Shown here one piece after another: positions 20,203-30,893 of a stretch of DNA of 37,467 nucleotides. The notes beneath the pieces are model-generated. The model ran no database searches, was not told where the DNA came from, and saw nothing but the letters and a program-made list of their open reading frames with translations. Positions within the stretch are counted from its first letter, which is position 1, and each line of letters starts with the position of its first letter. Source of the DNA: Volvariella volvacea V23 (lineage: Eukaryota; Basidiomycota; Agaricomycetes; Agaricales; Pluteaceae); the NCBI GenBank assembly GCA_000349905.1, contig KB722739.1:658619-696085 (forward strand). The letters run 5' to 3'. A program made the position numbers and the translations under genes.

Positions 20203-21714
20203 ATGCCACAAACATCGTATTCCTCTCGACTCCAAAACTCTTTTGCCCCTATCTGCAATCTTCCTGCTGACCTTTTCATTAAGATCTTACAGGCATGATC
20301 GACAATTCCATCGCAGACGAAAAATTACTCTCATGGATCCCAGCAACACAAATCTGCACGTATTGGAGGGCTTTGGCTTTGGGTTATCTGGGGTTATGGA
20401 CTCACCCCAGCATGACCAATCTTGCATGGTTTCAGGCCTTCCTTGACCGCTTAACAGACCAATTGTTACACGTCGATACTCTCAAGACCCGAAAAAAGGA
20501 ACTGGGGTACAATGAAATGTTTTCACTCTTGGTGGACAACATACGGCGAGTTCGTTCACTCTATATTCGACCATTTGATGTCGGGGAGAAATATCATCAG
20601 TTACGGAGCTTACACGCACCTCGACTACAACTGCTCAAGGTGTCCGAAGGCATTTCCTGTTCGCTTGGTGCTGACGAAGTCCCAGCCAAGCCGATCAAGC
20701 CAAGCACCATGCCTTCACTGCGCCAGTTGCACCTCGATTCTTCTTCCTTACACACCTGGATAGCGCTTCTTCCTCCAAGCTTGCCCACAGTAACTGACAT
20801 CACCGTGCGTGGGTGAATCTGCGGCCTCACAGTTGAACAGAAACTCGAACTGCTAAGGCGTTACAAGAATGTTCGCCGTCTGTCTATTACGAACAACTGG
20901 AAAACAGATCGCAGCCTGCCAAGTCAAATCGTGCTGGCTCGTTTAAAACACCTGAAATTCTTCAACTACTCACCTTGGTCTATATTTGATCACCTGACGC
21001 TTGGGCCTTCTTGTCACGGCTGGTTTTTTCTGCTTCGGGAGTCTGCTCAAGCCTCTGTGCGGGTTGACCACTTCTCCATCGTCCATCGTCTACAATGAAC
21101 GATAACTTATCTTCGTTGCGAGAAGCCCTGCAGGAGAAGACACCCTAGTGTACCGTGTGCAAAATACCTCCAGTGACATGCCCAACTCAGAGGAGTTGAA
21201 GGGATACCTTAATCCCCTTCTCAACGTCATGCAGCTTGTGGATCTCGAAATCCTGTCGCTTGATATTACAGGTGCTTCTGCACGCTCTGTCCTCCTGTAT
21301 TTCAAGCAATCCTCATTCATTAGGGATCTTGAATGTTTTGGAGCGTTCCTCACCCTTTCTGACAGAGACGAGTGTTGCCTACGCAAAATTCTATCATCCC
21401 CTCAATGTTTCTGTGGTTGCGTTCTGTGCTATCGTGTACGCTCAACGGCTCTTCCAGCGTTGGAGACCATTGTCGTGGATAACTTGAGTTCAGACACAGA
21501 TTTGTTCCAGGACGATTTATGGTTAGATCTGTTCGTGATTTGGTTGGAGTTGCGGATACAGGTAGGCCTGGCCTTGGAGACGCTTGTGCTTCGAATCCCG
21601 AGCAATGCATGTCGAGAAGAAGATTTGGATAGGTTAAGAGAGGTCGTACCAAATGTCGTTGTGGAGGAGTATAGAATCCCAGTGGAGGACTACGTGATAA
21701 AAGAATCAGAGTAA
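20203..21714 (+). pseudogene. Fb6: divergent F-box-like gene, broken in three places
   Basis: ATG at 20203 opens into the F-box core CNLPADLFIKILQA, which ends in TGA. One base out of frame it continues as WIPATQICTYWRALALGYLG, LLHVDTL, RRVRSLYI, APRLQLLKV, and LPTVTDITV to TGA at 20814-20816. The same frame then resumes (LELLRRYKNVRRLSI, LKHLKFFNY) to TGA near 21096. A third shift leads into LIFVARSPAGEDTLVYRV and an open C-terminus (21148-21714) with the Cys motif FCGCVLC and LPALETIVV. The block order matches Fb7, so this is one damaged gene of a diverged subfamily. Introns cannot easily explain the shifts. Confidence 0.72.
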
Positions 21715-22107
21715 GCCGAACCCCGTTTTTGAATGTTCTACACCTGCTTATGCGTTGCTACCCTTTTAGTCTTTGGTTTCTGATGGTCGTAACTACTGGT
21801 GGGTTCTGCTCCTGAAGTCACTTGGAGTGTTTCGCTATGCGAAGTTGTGGAATGATAATGGATATGGATAAGATAGACTGATAGTGGGCTGTATTACTTC
21901 ATACCATAAAGTGTCAAACGTATGACTGTCCATGAGAAGCAACTTTGAGCAAGAAATTATCACTCGGAGGTCACCGAAGCCGACGCATCTATTGATACGG
22001 CTTATGTATGATATATCATATAGCGCATTTGCTACTCAGTCGCCCCTTTCGCCCGTCAGACTAGCTGCTCCGGACCGTCGATTGAACGATGAAAAAGGTC
22101 ATGTGAC
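21715..22107. other. Spacer between Fb6 and Fb7
   Basis: No gene is supported. It probably carries the promoter of Fb7. Confidence 0.4.
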
Positions 22108-23850
22108 ATGTCACAAATCAAGTTGGCCTATTTCCACCAGCACCGCTCGGAACTCTTGTTTACTTTCATGCTGACATCTTCCAACAAATCCCAAAACGCT
22201 TTCTCGGACGCAAACTCGGAAGTTGGGCTTCAGCTTCAGGGAGAGAATTCGCTGGTGCCTCTCTCAAAACTTCCCCCAGAGCTTATCAATGAAATCCTAA
22301 TCTTTATCGTAGAAGAAGCTGAAACAACGACAGAAAAGGCCATTGATGAAAGCATCGAAAAGAAGGGGAAAGAGGGGGCCACCCTTCGGGTTCAGCCCTT
22401 CTTTTGGCTCTCCGTTACTCAATTTTGTGTCCGGTGGAGAGACGCAGCACTTGGTAATCCAGTGCTGTGGACGCATATCTGGATGCTGAGCCCAGAGCTA
22501 TCCAGGATCTTCGTTGAGCGTTCTCAAGATCATTCGTTGCACGTCAACACCTGGGTCAGTCGGGAAGCTGATACTACTATGTACGATGACGTCTTCAAGC
22601 TCATACTCGCCAATGTGCAAAGAATCCGATCGCTACACCTATACGGGGGATTCTCTGGTAGGCGACTTCATCGGTTACGAAATGTACCTGCGCCTCGATT
22701 AGAGGCTCTACGCTTCTCGAATGTAAAGGATTATTACTTCCGTCGATCCTTGTCTAGTCCAGTCGATGCAAACGTCATGCCAAAACTTCGCAAACTGTAC
22801 ATATACGGGGAGTCAGAGGGAGAGTGGAATATCCTGCTTCCATCACACCTCCCGACTATCACCAATGTAACACTAGACAGAGTTGGCACTGACATCCGAT
22901 GTCAGTTGGACTTGGTGAAACGTTGTACTGCCGTTCGCCATCTCAGGATGATAGGAATCGCCGGGAATCAGAACCAGGTGCTCGATTACCCCTCTCCAAT
23001 TCTGTTGTCCTATCTACAAGAACTGGAAGTTGGACTCGTGCCTTTCTTCATCCCTAGTCATTTTATTTCACCTGCAGCATCCCTCATCAAGATTGCATTC
23101 AACTTTGATGCCGACTTCCGAGCCCATCTCGACGAGGCTTTCTCGGGGTTGGCACGCTCATTGGAGTCCTTCAGAAATCCTAGGCGTCCCGTGGATAAGC
23201 ACATTCGTTGGCTCTCGATCGCATATTTAAGAGGCGGACTTACTGTGCTTGCGCATAACTCGCAGAGTGCCATTCTTGCTATGTGGAAGATCGATGACAT
23301 TAATCCTAGCCAATGTTCCCCCCACCATTCCGCGTATTCAAGCTTTTATAGGCGATTACTACAGCTGTCCCAAAGCATAGGCATTGGTATATCCAAAATC
23401 AGTACCGGAGTTAGAGAATTCAAGGGTACAGGCCTCAAAATGCTTTTTTACTCCCTTCGTGGACACTGGCATGTTTCCAATATCTGTATCCAGAGTCGAC
23501 AAGGGTTCATGGACTTTCTTTCCCTCTCTCAGTTCAGACGACCTGAATGCTCATCTCGCGCAATGCAGGCACAATATTGTGATTGCAAAAAGTGTGACGA
23601 GGTGCGCTTCATGTCGTATCCGGGGCTAGCAGTTGTCGGCTTCTACAATGTAGACGAGGCGCTTCCACTTGACGACACAAAGTCTTTGAAAATGCTTTTC
23701 AGGTGGCTCGAAGGGCGGAAAAAGAGGATGTTGGGATTGAGGAGGATGGTTCTGCGATGTGTGGAGGTCAAGGTTGAGAAGCATGTGTTGGATATGCTTA
23801 GGCAATTCGTCGACGACATTGAGGTACAGCGGGTGATATCACGGAAATAG
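22108..23850 (+). CDS. Fb7: intact F-box-like protein, 580 aa
   Basis: This is the only uninterrupted full-length member of the array family: one open frame from ATG (22108, purine at -3; an alternative ATG is at 22168) to TAG at 23848-23850. Residues about 52-70 hold the F-box-like core LSKLPPELINEILIFIV, followed by an acidic/Lys linker and FFWLSVTQFCVRWRDAALG. Leu-rich strand-like units follow (RIRSLHLYGG, VPAPRLEALRFS, MPKLRKLYI, LKMLFYSLRGHWHVSNI). A Cys motif (YCDCKKC) lies near residue 490, and the end is GLRRMVLRCVEV. The N-terminal coiled coil of Fb3/Fb5 is shortened or absent. By analogy it is a Skp1-binding substrate adaptor; the substrate is unknown. It serves as the reference for reading lesions in the other copies. 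Confidence 0.85.
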   Translation: MSQIKLAYFHQHRSELLFTFMLTSSNKSQNAFSDANSEVGLQLQGENSLVPLSKLPPELINEILIFIVEEAETTTEKAIDESIEKKGKEGATLRVQPFFWLSVTQFCVRWRDAALGNPVLWTHIWMLSPELSRIFVERSQDHSLHVNTWVSREADTTMYDDVFKLILANVQRIRSLHLYGGFSGRRLHRLRNVPAPRLEALRFSNVKDYYFRRSLSSPVDANVMPKLRKLYIYGESEGEWNILLPSHLPTITNVTLDRVGTDIRCQLDLVKRCTAVRHLRMIGIAGNQNQVLDYPSPILLSYLQELEVGLVPFFIPSHFISPAASLIKIAFNFDADFRAHLDEAFSGLARSLESFRNPRRPVDKHIRWLSIAYLRGGLTVLAHNSQSAILAMWKIDDINPSQCSPHHSAYSSFYRRLLQLSQSIGIGISKISTGVREFKGTGLKMLFYSLRGHWHVSNICIQSRQGFMDFLSLSQFRRPECSSRAMQAQYCDCKKCDEVRFMSYPGLAVVGFYNVDEALPLDDTKSLKMLFRWLEGRKKRMLGLRRMVLRCVEVKVEKHVLDMLRQFVDDIEVQRVISRK

Positions 23851-24227
23851 CATAGTAAGTCACCGTCAGCTTCCATGGTTCCTCTTCAAATACTCACTTT
23901 GTTGTTAGAGCGCTAATTACATGTGTGATCAGGTTACCGAGATTGATATCAACTTTTATGTATACCACAGGTGTAAAATAATCTACAGTACCATCTCCAC
24001 CAGTTGGATGTTTTTAATGTACTATTTCGCCCATAACTTCTGAGCATGAGTTCTGTGTACGGGCGCATTTTGAGTGTGCTCGGGTGACCAGTTGGCGATG
24101 GACCACAAATACTCAAAAGCTGAGCTTGCACGACCACGAGAATTATCCAGCACAAAGGATCGACTCAAAATAATTATATTATATCTTGGTCAGAAGTTCC
24201 TTTCAATTCAGCTTTCTGTATACTAAA
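23851..24227. other. Convergent spacer between Fb7 and the alpha/beta hydrolase gene
   Basis: Two 3' ends meet here. No gene is supported. Confidence 0.4.
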
Positions 24228-25464
24228 TCAATCTCTCTGTAATGCTTTAGTTAATAGCTCCACCCAACGCTCTGGTTTGTCCCAATGTCCCTAATTTAAG
24301 AAAGCTCTCAGACTGAAACTCTTAAGCACGATACACTGTACTCACAAAATGGTTCAGCTCCTGGAACACGACGAAGCTCATTGGTCTGAGTTTCTTGCCC
24401 TCCTTTACAAGCCCCTCATACCTCTCCAATGCAGTCGCACCTGCCCAAGCAAAATGCCACGGTGCAGCGTCCGGACTAATCAAAATCACCTTTAAACTCG
24501 GTAAGACCTTCTTCGCCAAATCTTCATCAAAAAGAGTCCTATGGGTTTAGTCCGATAGGATCCCCTGCACCTGCGAGTATGGAGCGAATCCAATGTCGCT
24601 TCGACCTGCTGAATCGGGTTGAACAATGGTGGCTCTTTCTTCGGGTGTCATGTCTTCAAGACTGGAGTTCTTCCCGTTTCTCCGCATGTCGAAATAGTCA
24701 AGTTTGGTGGATTTGTAGTAGTCAGGGGCGTGTTTGTAGTAGGTTGTCAGCCAGAGGAAGAAATGACGACCGACTTCTTCGGGTGTCTTGAGCTCCGGGT
24801 CTTCAAATGGGCTATATCCCTCTTGTGGAAGGCTAAACCCATAGCTTACATGCGGTGAATCTGTGGACAGTGTGGAGGTGCACAAATGAAGGGATGATAT
24901 CCAGAATTGAAGGCGATATTGTGCTTACCGTAGATGACGAAATTCCGGATATAAGGCTCAACCTTCCTGTAAATATCTGACGAAACGGCCTTAGGTTGCC
25001 CGAAAAACGCAAACGTAGCTGCGTTACCCATTGACCAGCTCAACAACGATAACCCTCCTCTCTTCCTATCCTCCGACAACTTTGGAATCTCGTTCTTGTC
25101 CAAGAACCACGTAAGGAAGTTGGCCACTTCGGCTCCAAGGTTCTCAAGGAAGATGTTTTTGCCTGCACGAAGATCGGCAACTCCTTCGTCAGTATATTTT
25201 CCTGATTCGCCATAATCACGGCGGAATGGAGCTACGAAGCGGAGGTTCTGGGATGCTGCAAGCGGGAGGATGCGTTTGAAACTATCTGGATAGGCCGTAA
25301 GAAACTTGACGTATAGAAGAAGTTGCTGACATACTGCCGTTAAACATCGCTCCATGATATAGAAATACGGTGTGATAGTCATCGGATTCTGGTACTGGGC
25401 CAGTATCTATGAAGTAGATGCTGTGCACGGTTCCAGTGGAATCAGCGACGTTGGCATACGGCAT
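24228..25464 (-). CDS. Alpha/beta hydrolase-fold protein, 334 aa, five exons
   Basis: Proposed CDS: complement(join(24228..24290,24346..24510,24571..24860,24929..25285,25335..25464)). All introns are GT-AG, 49-68 nt, with consistent phase. Fold landmarks: YHGAMFNG (oxyanion-side HG motif, about residues 36-43), RRDYGES (about 65-71), nucleophile elbow S-W-S-M-G with Ser128, and a late His in NHFGHW (about 312-317), as in the catalytic triad. No signal peptide, so probably cytosolic; the substrate cannot be told. The third intron (24511-24570) is less sure: without it the frame is the same but contains TAA at 24547-24549, and the removed residues (TLFDEDLAK) look like coding sequence of this fold. 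The gene may therefore be a null allele instead. Confidence 0.75.
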
Positions 25465-25889
25465 CGCAAATGACCGAGCTCGTCCAGGGGATGGGGGATG
25501 AGTGGTTTGGGGTTGCTAGGATGGGTTGAGAAACTCGTAATACCTACAGGTATTTAATGATTCCCTAACCAGTAATACAGTTTACGGATTGGGTTGACGG
25601 ATCAGCAAGGCCACATTATCGCCTTACCAAGACGTGGTAGCATCGCGACTGAGTGCAGGCGCTGACAGTCAGTTCAGCCCTGTGGCATCAATCTGCCTAG
25701 TCAGCAACGCGAGGATTGTGCTATCGTGCTGACCTCAGGTCCCAGTTCATGCGGGCGGGTTAGAGGTATTTGCCTTGCATCAATTGCGGAGCTAAATTTA
25801 AATAGATCGAGCGCATACACGTGATTTGGCGCGGAGAGGAGCATGTCGTGGTTCTACAAATTGTCGTTCCCGACTCTTAACCATCATAT
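25465..25889. other. Promoter-side spacer of the alpha/beta hydrolase gene
   Basis: No gene is supported. CACGTG is present at 25819-25824. Confidence 0.35.
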
Positions 25890-26430
25890 CCACTTGCAGA
25901 ACAATTCCTTTCGACATGAAGACAAGATCGCGACTCTTGATGCTGAGACCTCAGTCTTCAGTTGTGAAGGTCAAACTCGTTGTTGATCCAAAGGTTAATA
26001 GACATTGTTGTTGAGGTTCTCTCGCTCTGCCAGTGGGATCCTAAACGAGTGGCGTGAGATAACTTTCACTTCAATACCATGCTTAGTGTTGCCAACTCTT
26101 TTCAACCTGAAGTATAAATAACAACGCTTGGCGCGAAGATCTCAATGAAAGGGGCTGATCTACTCCAGCGTCATAATTCACACATACCTCATCATTGACC
26201 GCTCCACAAATCGGCTGTTATATGTCGACACTTGGAGAGGAACAGGATAGGATAACTTATCTATCGGTAGACCGAGTAAAGTCTCCAGGATTGCAACTGT
26301 GTAAAAGTTATTTCAAGTACGTTGTGTCTTTCATCTCAATATACGAGTGCGCAACGAACGGAGCCCAAGGCCTCAAGGGCTTAGGACTTGCTGTTACGAC
26401 GAGTGGACATGAAGAAGTATTTGAGGGTGC
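25890..26430 (+). pseudogene. Highly degraded F-box relic of the array family
   Basis: Only short family blocks survive, in order and in different frames: HEDKIATLDAE (compare TQIADIDAKI of Fb5) near 25910, a WREITF block near 26050, RSTNRLLYVDTWRG near 26210, and RNERSPRPQGLR near 26360 (compare RNVPAPRLEALR). The order and spacing match the family, so this is probably an old dead copy on the plus strand. It is too decayed for certainty. Confidence 0.45.
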
Positions 26431-26625
26431 GAGAGTGAGCAAGGGAAGGCATATCGATCACTGTTTCTGAGTTATTCAGAGGGGATCACTTTTGATACAT
26501 TCGAGCGTAACTGATTTGTCGGCTTCATTACCTCAGCAGTCATGGCGTCCATATGCATATTATTGTGGGCAAGAGGAAACGTTGTTGGGCGACGGTGGTT
26601 ACAGTTGCATACAACCGTATTTATC

Positions 26626-27987
26626 TCAACTTGAGGGGGTTTGGAGATGCGAAGCAAGAGAATTAGGAAACTCTTTGGCCCGTTTGCGCACAGCTTCAAT
26701 TCGTTCCTAGTAGTCTTCATGATCTAGAGTCCAGGTTTCACGATGGTCACGAAAGTATCCTGGAATTGTCTTAACAATGTATCATAAGAAATATCAAAAG
26801 TTTACTTACGTCCTGGGGGTAAAAAGTCAATAATCAAGACCGCCCTTCTCCGTCTCGTTTGCTGCATGAATCCATAAATCGAATTGAGAAAGGATTTTGG
26901 GTGAGCAACTTCCGATATGTCAAAAAACACGTCTTGCAATTTGTCAAATTTGGGGCTAGAAAGTAGTTCGTCTAATCCCTTCCAACTTCTACTCCAGGCG
27001 TCAAAGACGACGTATCTTTGTATATCCTCAACTTTTCTGTAATTGTGTATCCAGATTTGTAGCTCTCTGAGGTTTTGGTGGCTGGAAACTCAGAGAGCTG
27101 GGCCGCGACCCAAGGGATCAATGTTCAATTTTTGTTCGGCATTTCGAAAAATGATAATATAAGGCATGATAATTTTGTCTATTACACATCGCAAAAACGT
27201 CGTCAATCAGATCAATCAGACGTCATTGATCAGACGAGGTAAGCGCATCGACTTACATTGGAAAGGTGGCGTAATCGCCAACAATTCTAGTGACGGACAC
27301 ATCCGGACGAGAGGGATCGCGCATTCTATATGTCTTCCAAATTCATTGATTGAATACCAAGAGTGCATAGATCGGAAAAATTAACAGGGCGGTGCGGATT
27401 TTGCGCCGGTGGATTCCGCCACTCCCATCCGGATGAATATAAAGAGACTTCAGAGGAATTTTACCGGACATCAGGTCAGCCTTAGAAGCACTTATTGGGG
27501 CGATATTTGCCTCGACGATTGCTAGATGCCGAAGAGAGGGGCACGTGCGAAGATATTCCGTGGGGACACTTCTGCTGGTATACAAGGCAACGCGGGTCAC
27601 TGTACGTTTGAAGCAGTGGGGAAGAAGTTCATCACAATCCGAGCAATAGTCGTCGAAGTTTAAAATTAGTCGAGGGATGATAAGCAGAATACTAGATGCG
27701 GGGTCAGAGGTTTGCAGACATAAAGATCTAACGTGCTTGAGCTGCATTGGGACATTTTTGAGCAGTTCTTTGAAGAAATCGTCATCGTATAGTGCCCGTG
27801 GAGGCGATGTTGAGTTGAAGGCCCAAGTGGGGATTAGTAGACGATCGAATAGATACCGTTGAGAGGATGGAGTGAAAGATCGGCAAATGAGGCTACATGC
27901 TCGAAGGGCGGATGCATCATTAATGAGGTGAGCGAGAATCGACTCTAAAAGTTCCTCGGGTATATCCTCATTACAAAGAAGGACCAT
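26626..27987 (-). pseudogene. F-box gene of a third type, probably inactivated
   Basis: ATG at 27987 starts an F-box-like domain (IPEELLESILAHL, then LRACSLICRSFTPSSQRYLF, residues about 9-47), then Leu-rich sequence (CPSLRHLAIVEA). The frame runs out at 27343. Downstream blocks in other frames continue the gene: NFSDLCTLGIQS, CPSLELLAITPPF, LRELQIWIHNYRKVEDIQRY and FLNSIYGFMQQTRRRRAVL. Candidate introns keep good borders (27179-27256 GTAAGT…ATAG; 26760-26809 GTAAGT…CCAG). After the last one, YFRDHRETWTLDHEDY meets TAG at 26707-26709, yet coding-like ERIEAVRKRAKEFPN follows to TGA at 26626-26628. Two shifts (one a duplicated AT near 27330) and two stops point to a pseudogene; the exact structure is unsure. 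Confidence 0.6.
27061..27099. repeat. Perfect 11-bp inverted repeat (hairpin)
   Basis: AGCTCTCTGAG (27061-27071) and its exact reverse complement CTCAGAGAGCT (27089-27099) are separated by 17 bp, within the minus-strand F-box pseudogene. It could form a hairpin; no function is implied. Confidence 0.85.
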
Positions 27988-28498
27988 TTCACTGATGTCG
28001 CTGGGCTAGTCGGTGCTGAAGCAGTTCTGGGTGAGCATAAGCAAGGCCAAACAACCCTGTGCCAAGCCGAAGTTTCCAACAGGTTTTCGTCATTCAACTC
28101 TCACGAGCATCAGACCACAACGACGAGAGGAGGTGTGATACGTGTGTATCAATGCAGTGTCCCATAAGCACTTGAACGAATGAACAAAAGAAGCGGTAAG
28201 TACTAAGCGAATATAAGGTATGTAATTATGCCACTGAACGTCCTTTCTACAGATGCCGGAAATAAAGTGTCCCAATAGTTAATTGGTGCTATTAATGATG
28301 CAGATGTTGGTATTGCTACAGTGAAGTGAAGGGTTGCGCGCGATCGTCAAGAACGTGTCGTCAAAAGGAGTGTCAAACTTGAAGGGGTCATCGTATCGTA
28401 AGAATGAATAGGCTGCAACCCACGAAACGGTGTTAGCTCAAGGTAGTTGGCCCAATATGACGAGTAACTTACTCGAATTCTCTGCTGTCCCGTCACAT
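27988..28498. other. Intergenic region
   Basis: No gene is supported. It lies between the start of the F-box pseudogene and the stop of the 187-aa gene. Confidence 0.4.
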
Positions 28499-29126
28499 CT
28501 AGCATTTCATTTGATACGCCAGGGATCGCTTCTTCCCGCAGCTATCCAGAGCCCAATATTGCAGAAAGCTTCCTGTCGCCTTTTTCTCCAGCGTAATCAC
28601 AATCTTGTAGCCAAGCTCAATCGATAGTGCTAAGGCGTTTTGGATATTCGCCCTAGATCGAACAAACTTTTGACCTGAAGGTGTGGAGAGCACATCGGGA
28701 TGTACTTCGACATGGCCGAGATGGAAGGTCTTGGACGACTCGTGGGAGAGACTGCAGGCTAGAAGTTCGAAGGATTTGAATTCGGTCTGTTCACGAATGC
28801 AGTTCGCAAGGGCACTTACAGTTTCGGAAGACACCAGGGAACTGTCTCACGGGCAACAGGATTTGCCATGAATAACCAGAACCTTTCCCTTGTCCACCGA
28901 GCATCTGGTTTGTGAAGCCGAACGTAACATCCACTACGCTCCTGTCCGTCAACACCATCTGCTCATTGAACTCGTAGCTGTCATAGCAAGGCACGGCTTC
29001 CCCCTTTCCGGTGACGGTGAATCTGAATGGATACGTCATGGGCATGTTGCGGATGTTGTCTGTGCGTAGTTTGTTCATGAGGGAGATCTTGAGTCCGAGA
29101 TGGTCAACGGGGGCAGAGGCGGCCAT
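28499..29126 (-). CDS. Hypothetical protein, 187 aa, two exons
   Basis: Proposed CDS: complement(join(28499..28786,28851..29126)). The ATG at 29126 opens MAASAPVDHLGLKISLMNKL. The 64-nt intron (GTGAGA…AACAG) is phase 0 and joins GYSWQILLP to TEFKSFELLACS. I do not recognise the family. The sequence is mixed alpha/beta in look, with no signal peptide, no membrane span and no Cys cluster; the C-terminus is Lys/Arg-rich. Consistent phase and normal composition on both sides of the intron support a real gene. A longer 3' end with more exons is possible. Confidence 0.65.
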
Positions 29127-30893
29127 TTCCAGAATGGGGTTATACGTGTGTGGAGTTGGTGATTAGATTAATGAATAGTATATGCGAGACGACGTTGGTG
29201 CGGCCGATAATAATAGGATAACTTAGTTGCGTTTAGGTTGCAGGCCGTCAGAACAATGAGCGAGTGATGCGATTGCAAGTCCGAGAGAGATATAGAATAA
29301 TGTTAGGAGTTCGTGAGACCGTTACCAGAACGAATAGATAGTGAGCGAGGGAAGGAAACCCGGCAGTCCGTAGAAAGAGAGGAGTTCAGCGGTGGATGAA
29401 GAACGTTCCTCGCTTTCCTTGTCTTTATACTACGACACAAGGGCGGCGGGATCCGAGTTTGTGTCATGTCCGTGTCTGATCCCGCGCCATCTGATCTTCT
29501 TTCTTCTTCATCGACGACAAAAGGACAGAAAAAAGAAAAAGAAAAGGAACTCGAGGACAAGAAACGTGCGGTGTTGTGCGATGCTACCCTCCTCGCCAAA
29601 TCATTTAATTAACACAGACCTTATTTGACAATGCCATGTCGCGACATGCAACAATACCCTTTCAGCCGATCCTGCGTTGACACTAGCATCTGTGCATTTG
29701 TCGCTGTCATCGTCATCAAAAAGCATCCCAGCCGAGAACTAGTAAGGCTTAGCTCGCTTTCACATTTGCCCCTCAAGTAACAAGCGCTCGGAGATAACCC
29801 CATCATTGTGCTGTTATTGATTGTGAATGAGGCTCTCACCTTGTCCTAAAAAGGTAAGTCTGCACCCCGACAGTCTTTTTGTTCCTTGTTCTTTCAACTT
29901 GTCACAGAATCCGGATTGGGGTTGAAGGAAAATAAAAGAAAAAGAGAGGAGCAAGTTTCGAGGAGTTTGGTTGCCTTGGAGGCGGGCTGGACCCCCTTTG
30001 TTATGCTGTGGGTCCATGTTGATTTTTGTCAGAATGGTGGAGTTGAGACTGATACTCGGGTGCAAACGCGTAACAGCATTGGCAACAGCAGAAGCGAGGC
30101 CTTGGATAACGTTACAGTATTGGCTCATTGATGGTTTTGTATCTCTTTTTGTGTAGCGGTGAGCTTTGAACCCTGTCGGGTGGGCGCTTGCAATTGGGTG
30201 GTTAGCCCACATTACGGCAGCGCACTGATGGAACAATGAACTCGGCATACCGCTGTGCGTGGTGGTGAGAGCCCGCTGCGACGTTTTGTCCGGTATCTGC
30301 GAGCCTCATTCCCCGATGACGACCAAGTACACAATACAAAGTCGTTGGTGTCCGCCGCCTTCCGATAGATTTCTCGTTGCGGAGTCACGAAATAATTGCA
30401 GGCCGGTCTAGGGCTGATCCCATTCCATGCAACACTCGACGCCTATATTCCTTTGTCGTTCACGGGTGCCGATCGCGATGCATGGTGGTAATGGTTAAGA
30501 TGGTAGCTTCATAAGCTACGACTTGAGCGCTTGAGCGCCCGGCACTGGCGTCGATCAGAATACCAAGACCGGCCTTCGCCGGGTGTCCAATCTCCGCTGC
30601 ACACTCGTAAACAGTTCGCACAAATCCAAACTAAAGATAGCACCGCCCATATGTAAGCGCCAACGGGTAGCGCCTTTATCCGTGCCGAACTCACACAACA
30701 GTGTAGGTCATTGTAAGCTGCCTCTGTAAGGCGTCCTAACTTCCGCTGGGTTGACAAAGTCAGCTTATTTTCAGTACACACGCTCGCTTCTCGGCAAGCA
30801 TGAGTTCAATTGCGGTGTAGCATTCAAGGCATCGAAAATGCCGATCTGCTTCTGCTTAAAAACCAAATCCATGAATAACGGGGTGCTTCAGCC
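29127..30893. other. 1.8-kb intergenic region
   Basis: No gene is supported. It holds an A/G-rich tract (about 29518-29560), an intron-like GTAAGT…TCACAG pair at about 29852-29907 on the plus strand without a usable reading frame around it, and GC-rich short inverted motifs near 30530-30590. It includes the promoter of the GMC gene at its right end and of the 187-aa gene at its left. Confidence 0.45.

Noticed and set aside
20816..21148. Treating Fb6 as a multi-exon intact gene
   Set aside because: The TGA at 20814-20816 continues in the same frame with family sequence, and no GT-AG pair removes the stops while keeping the blocks; the single-exon Fb7 argues for lesions instead.
29852..29907. 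Intron-like GTAAGT…TCACAG pair on the plus strand
   Set aside because: Joining the flanks gives only a very short frame; without transcript data it cannot be called a gene.
30490..30560. tRNA-Met-like anticodon arm (GTAGC-TTCATAA-GCTAC)
   Set aside because: No acceptor stem pairing and no GTTCNANNC T-loop could be placed around it; a chance hairpin.
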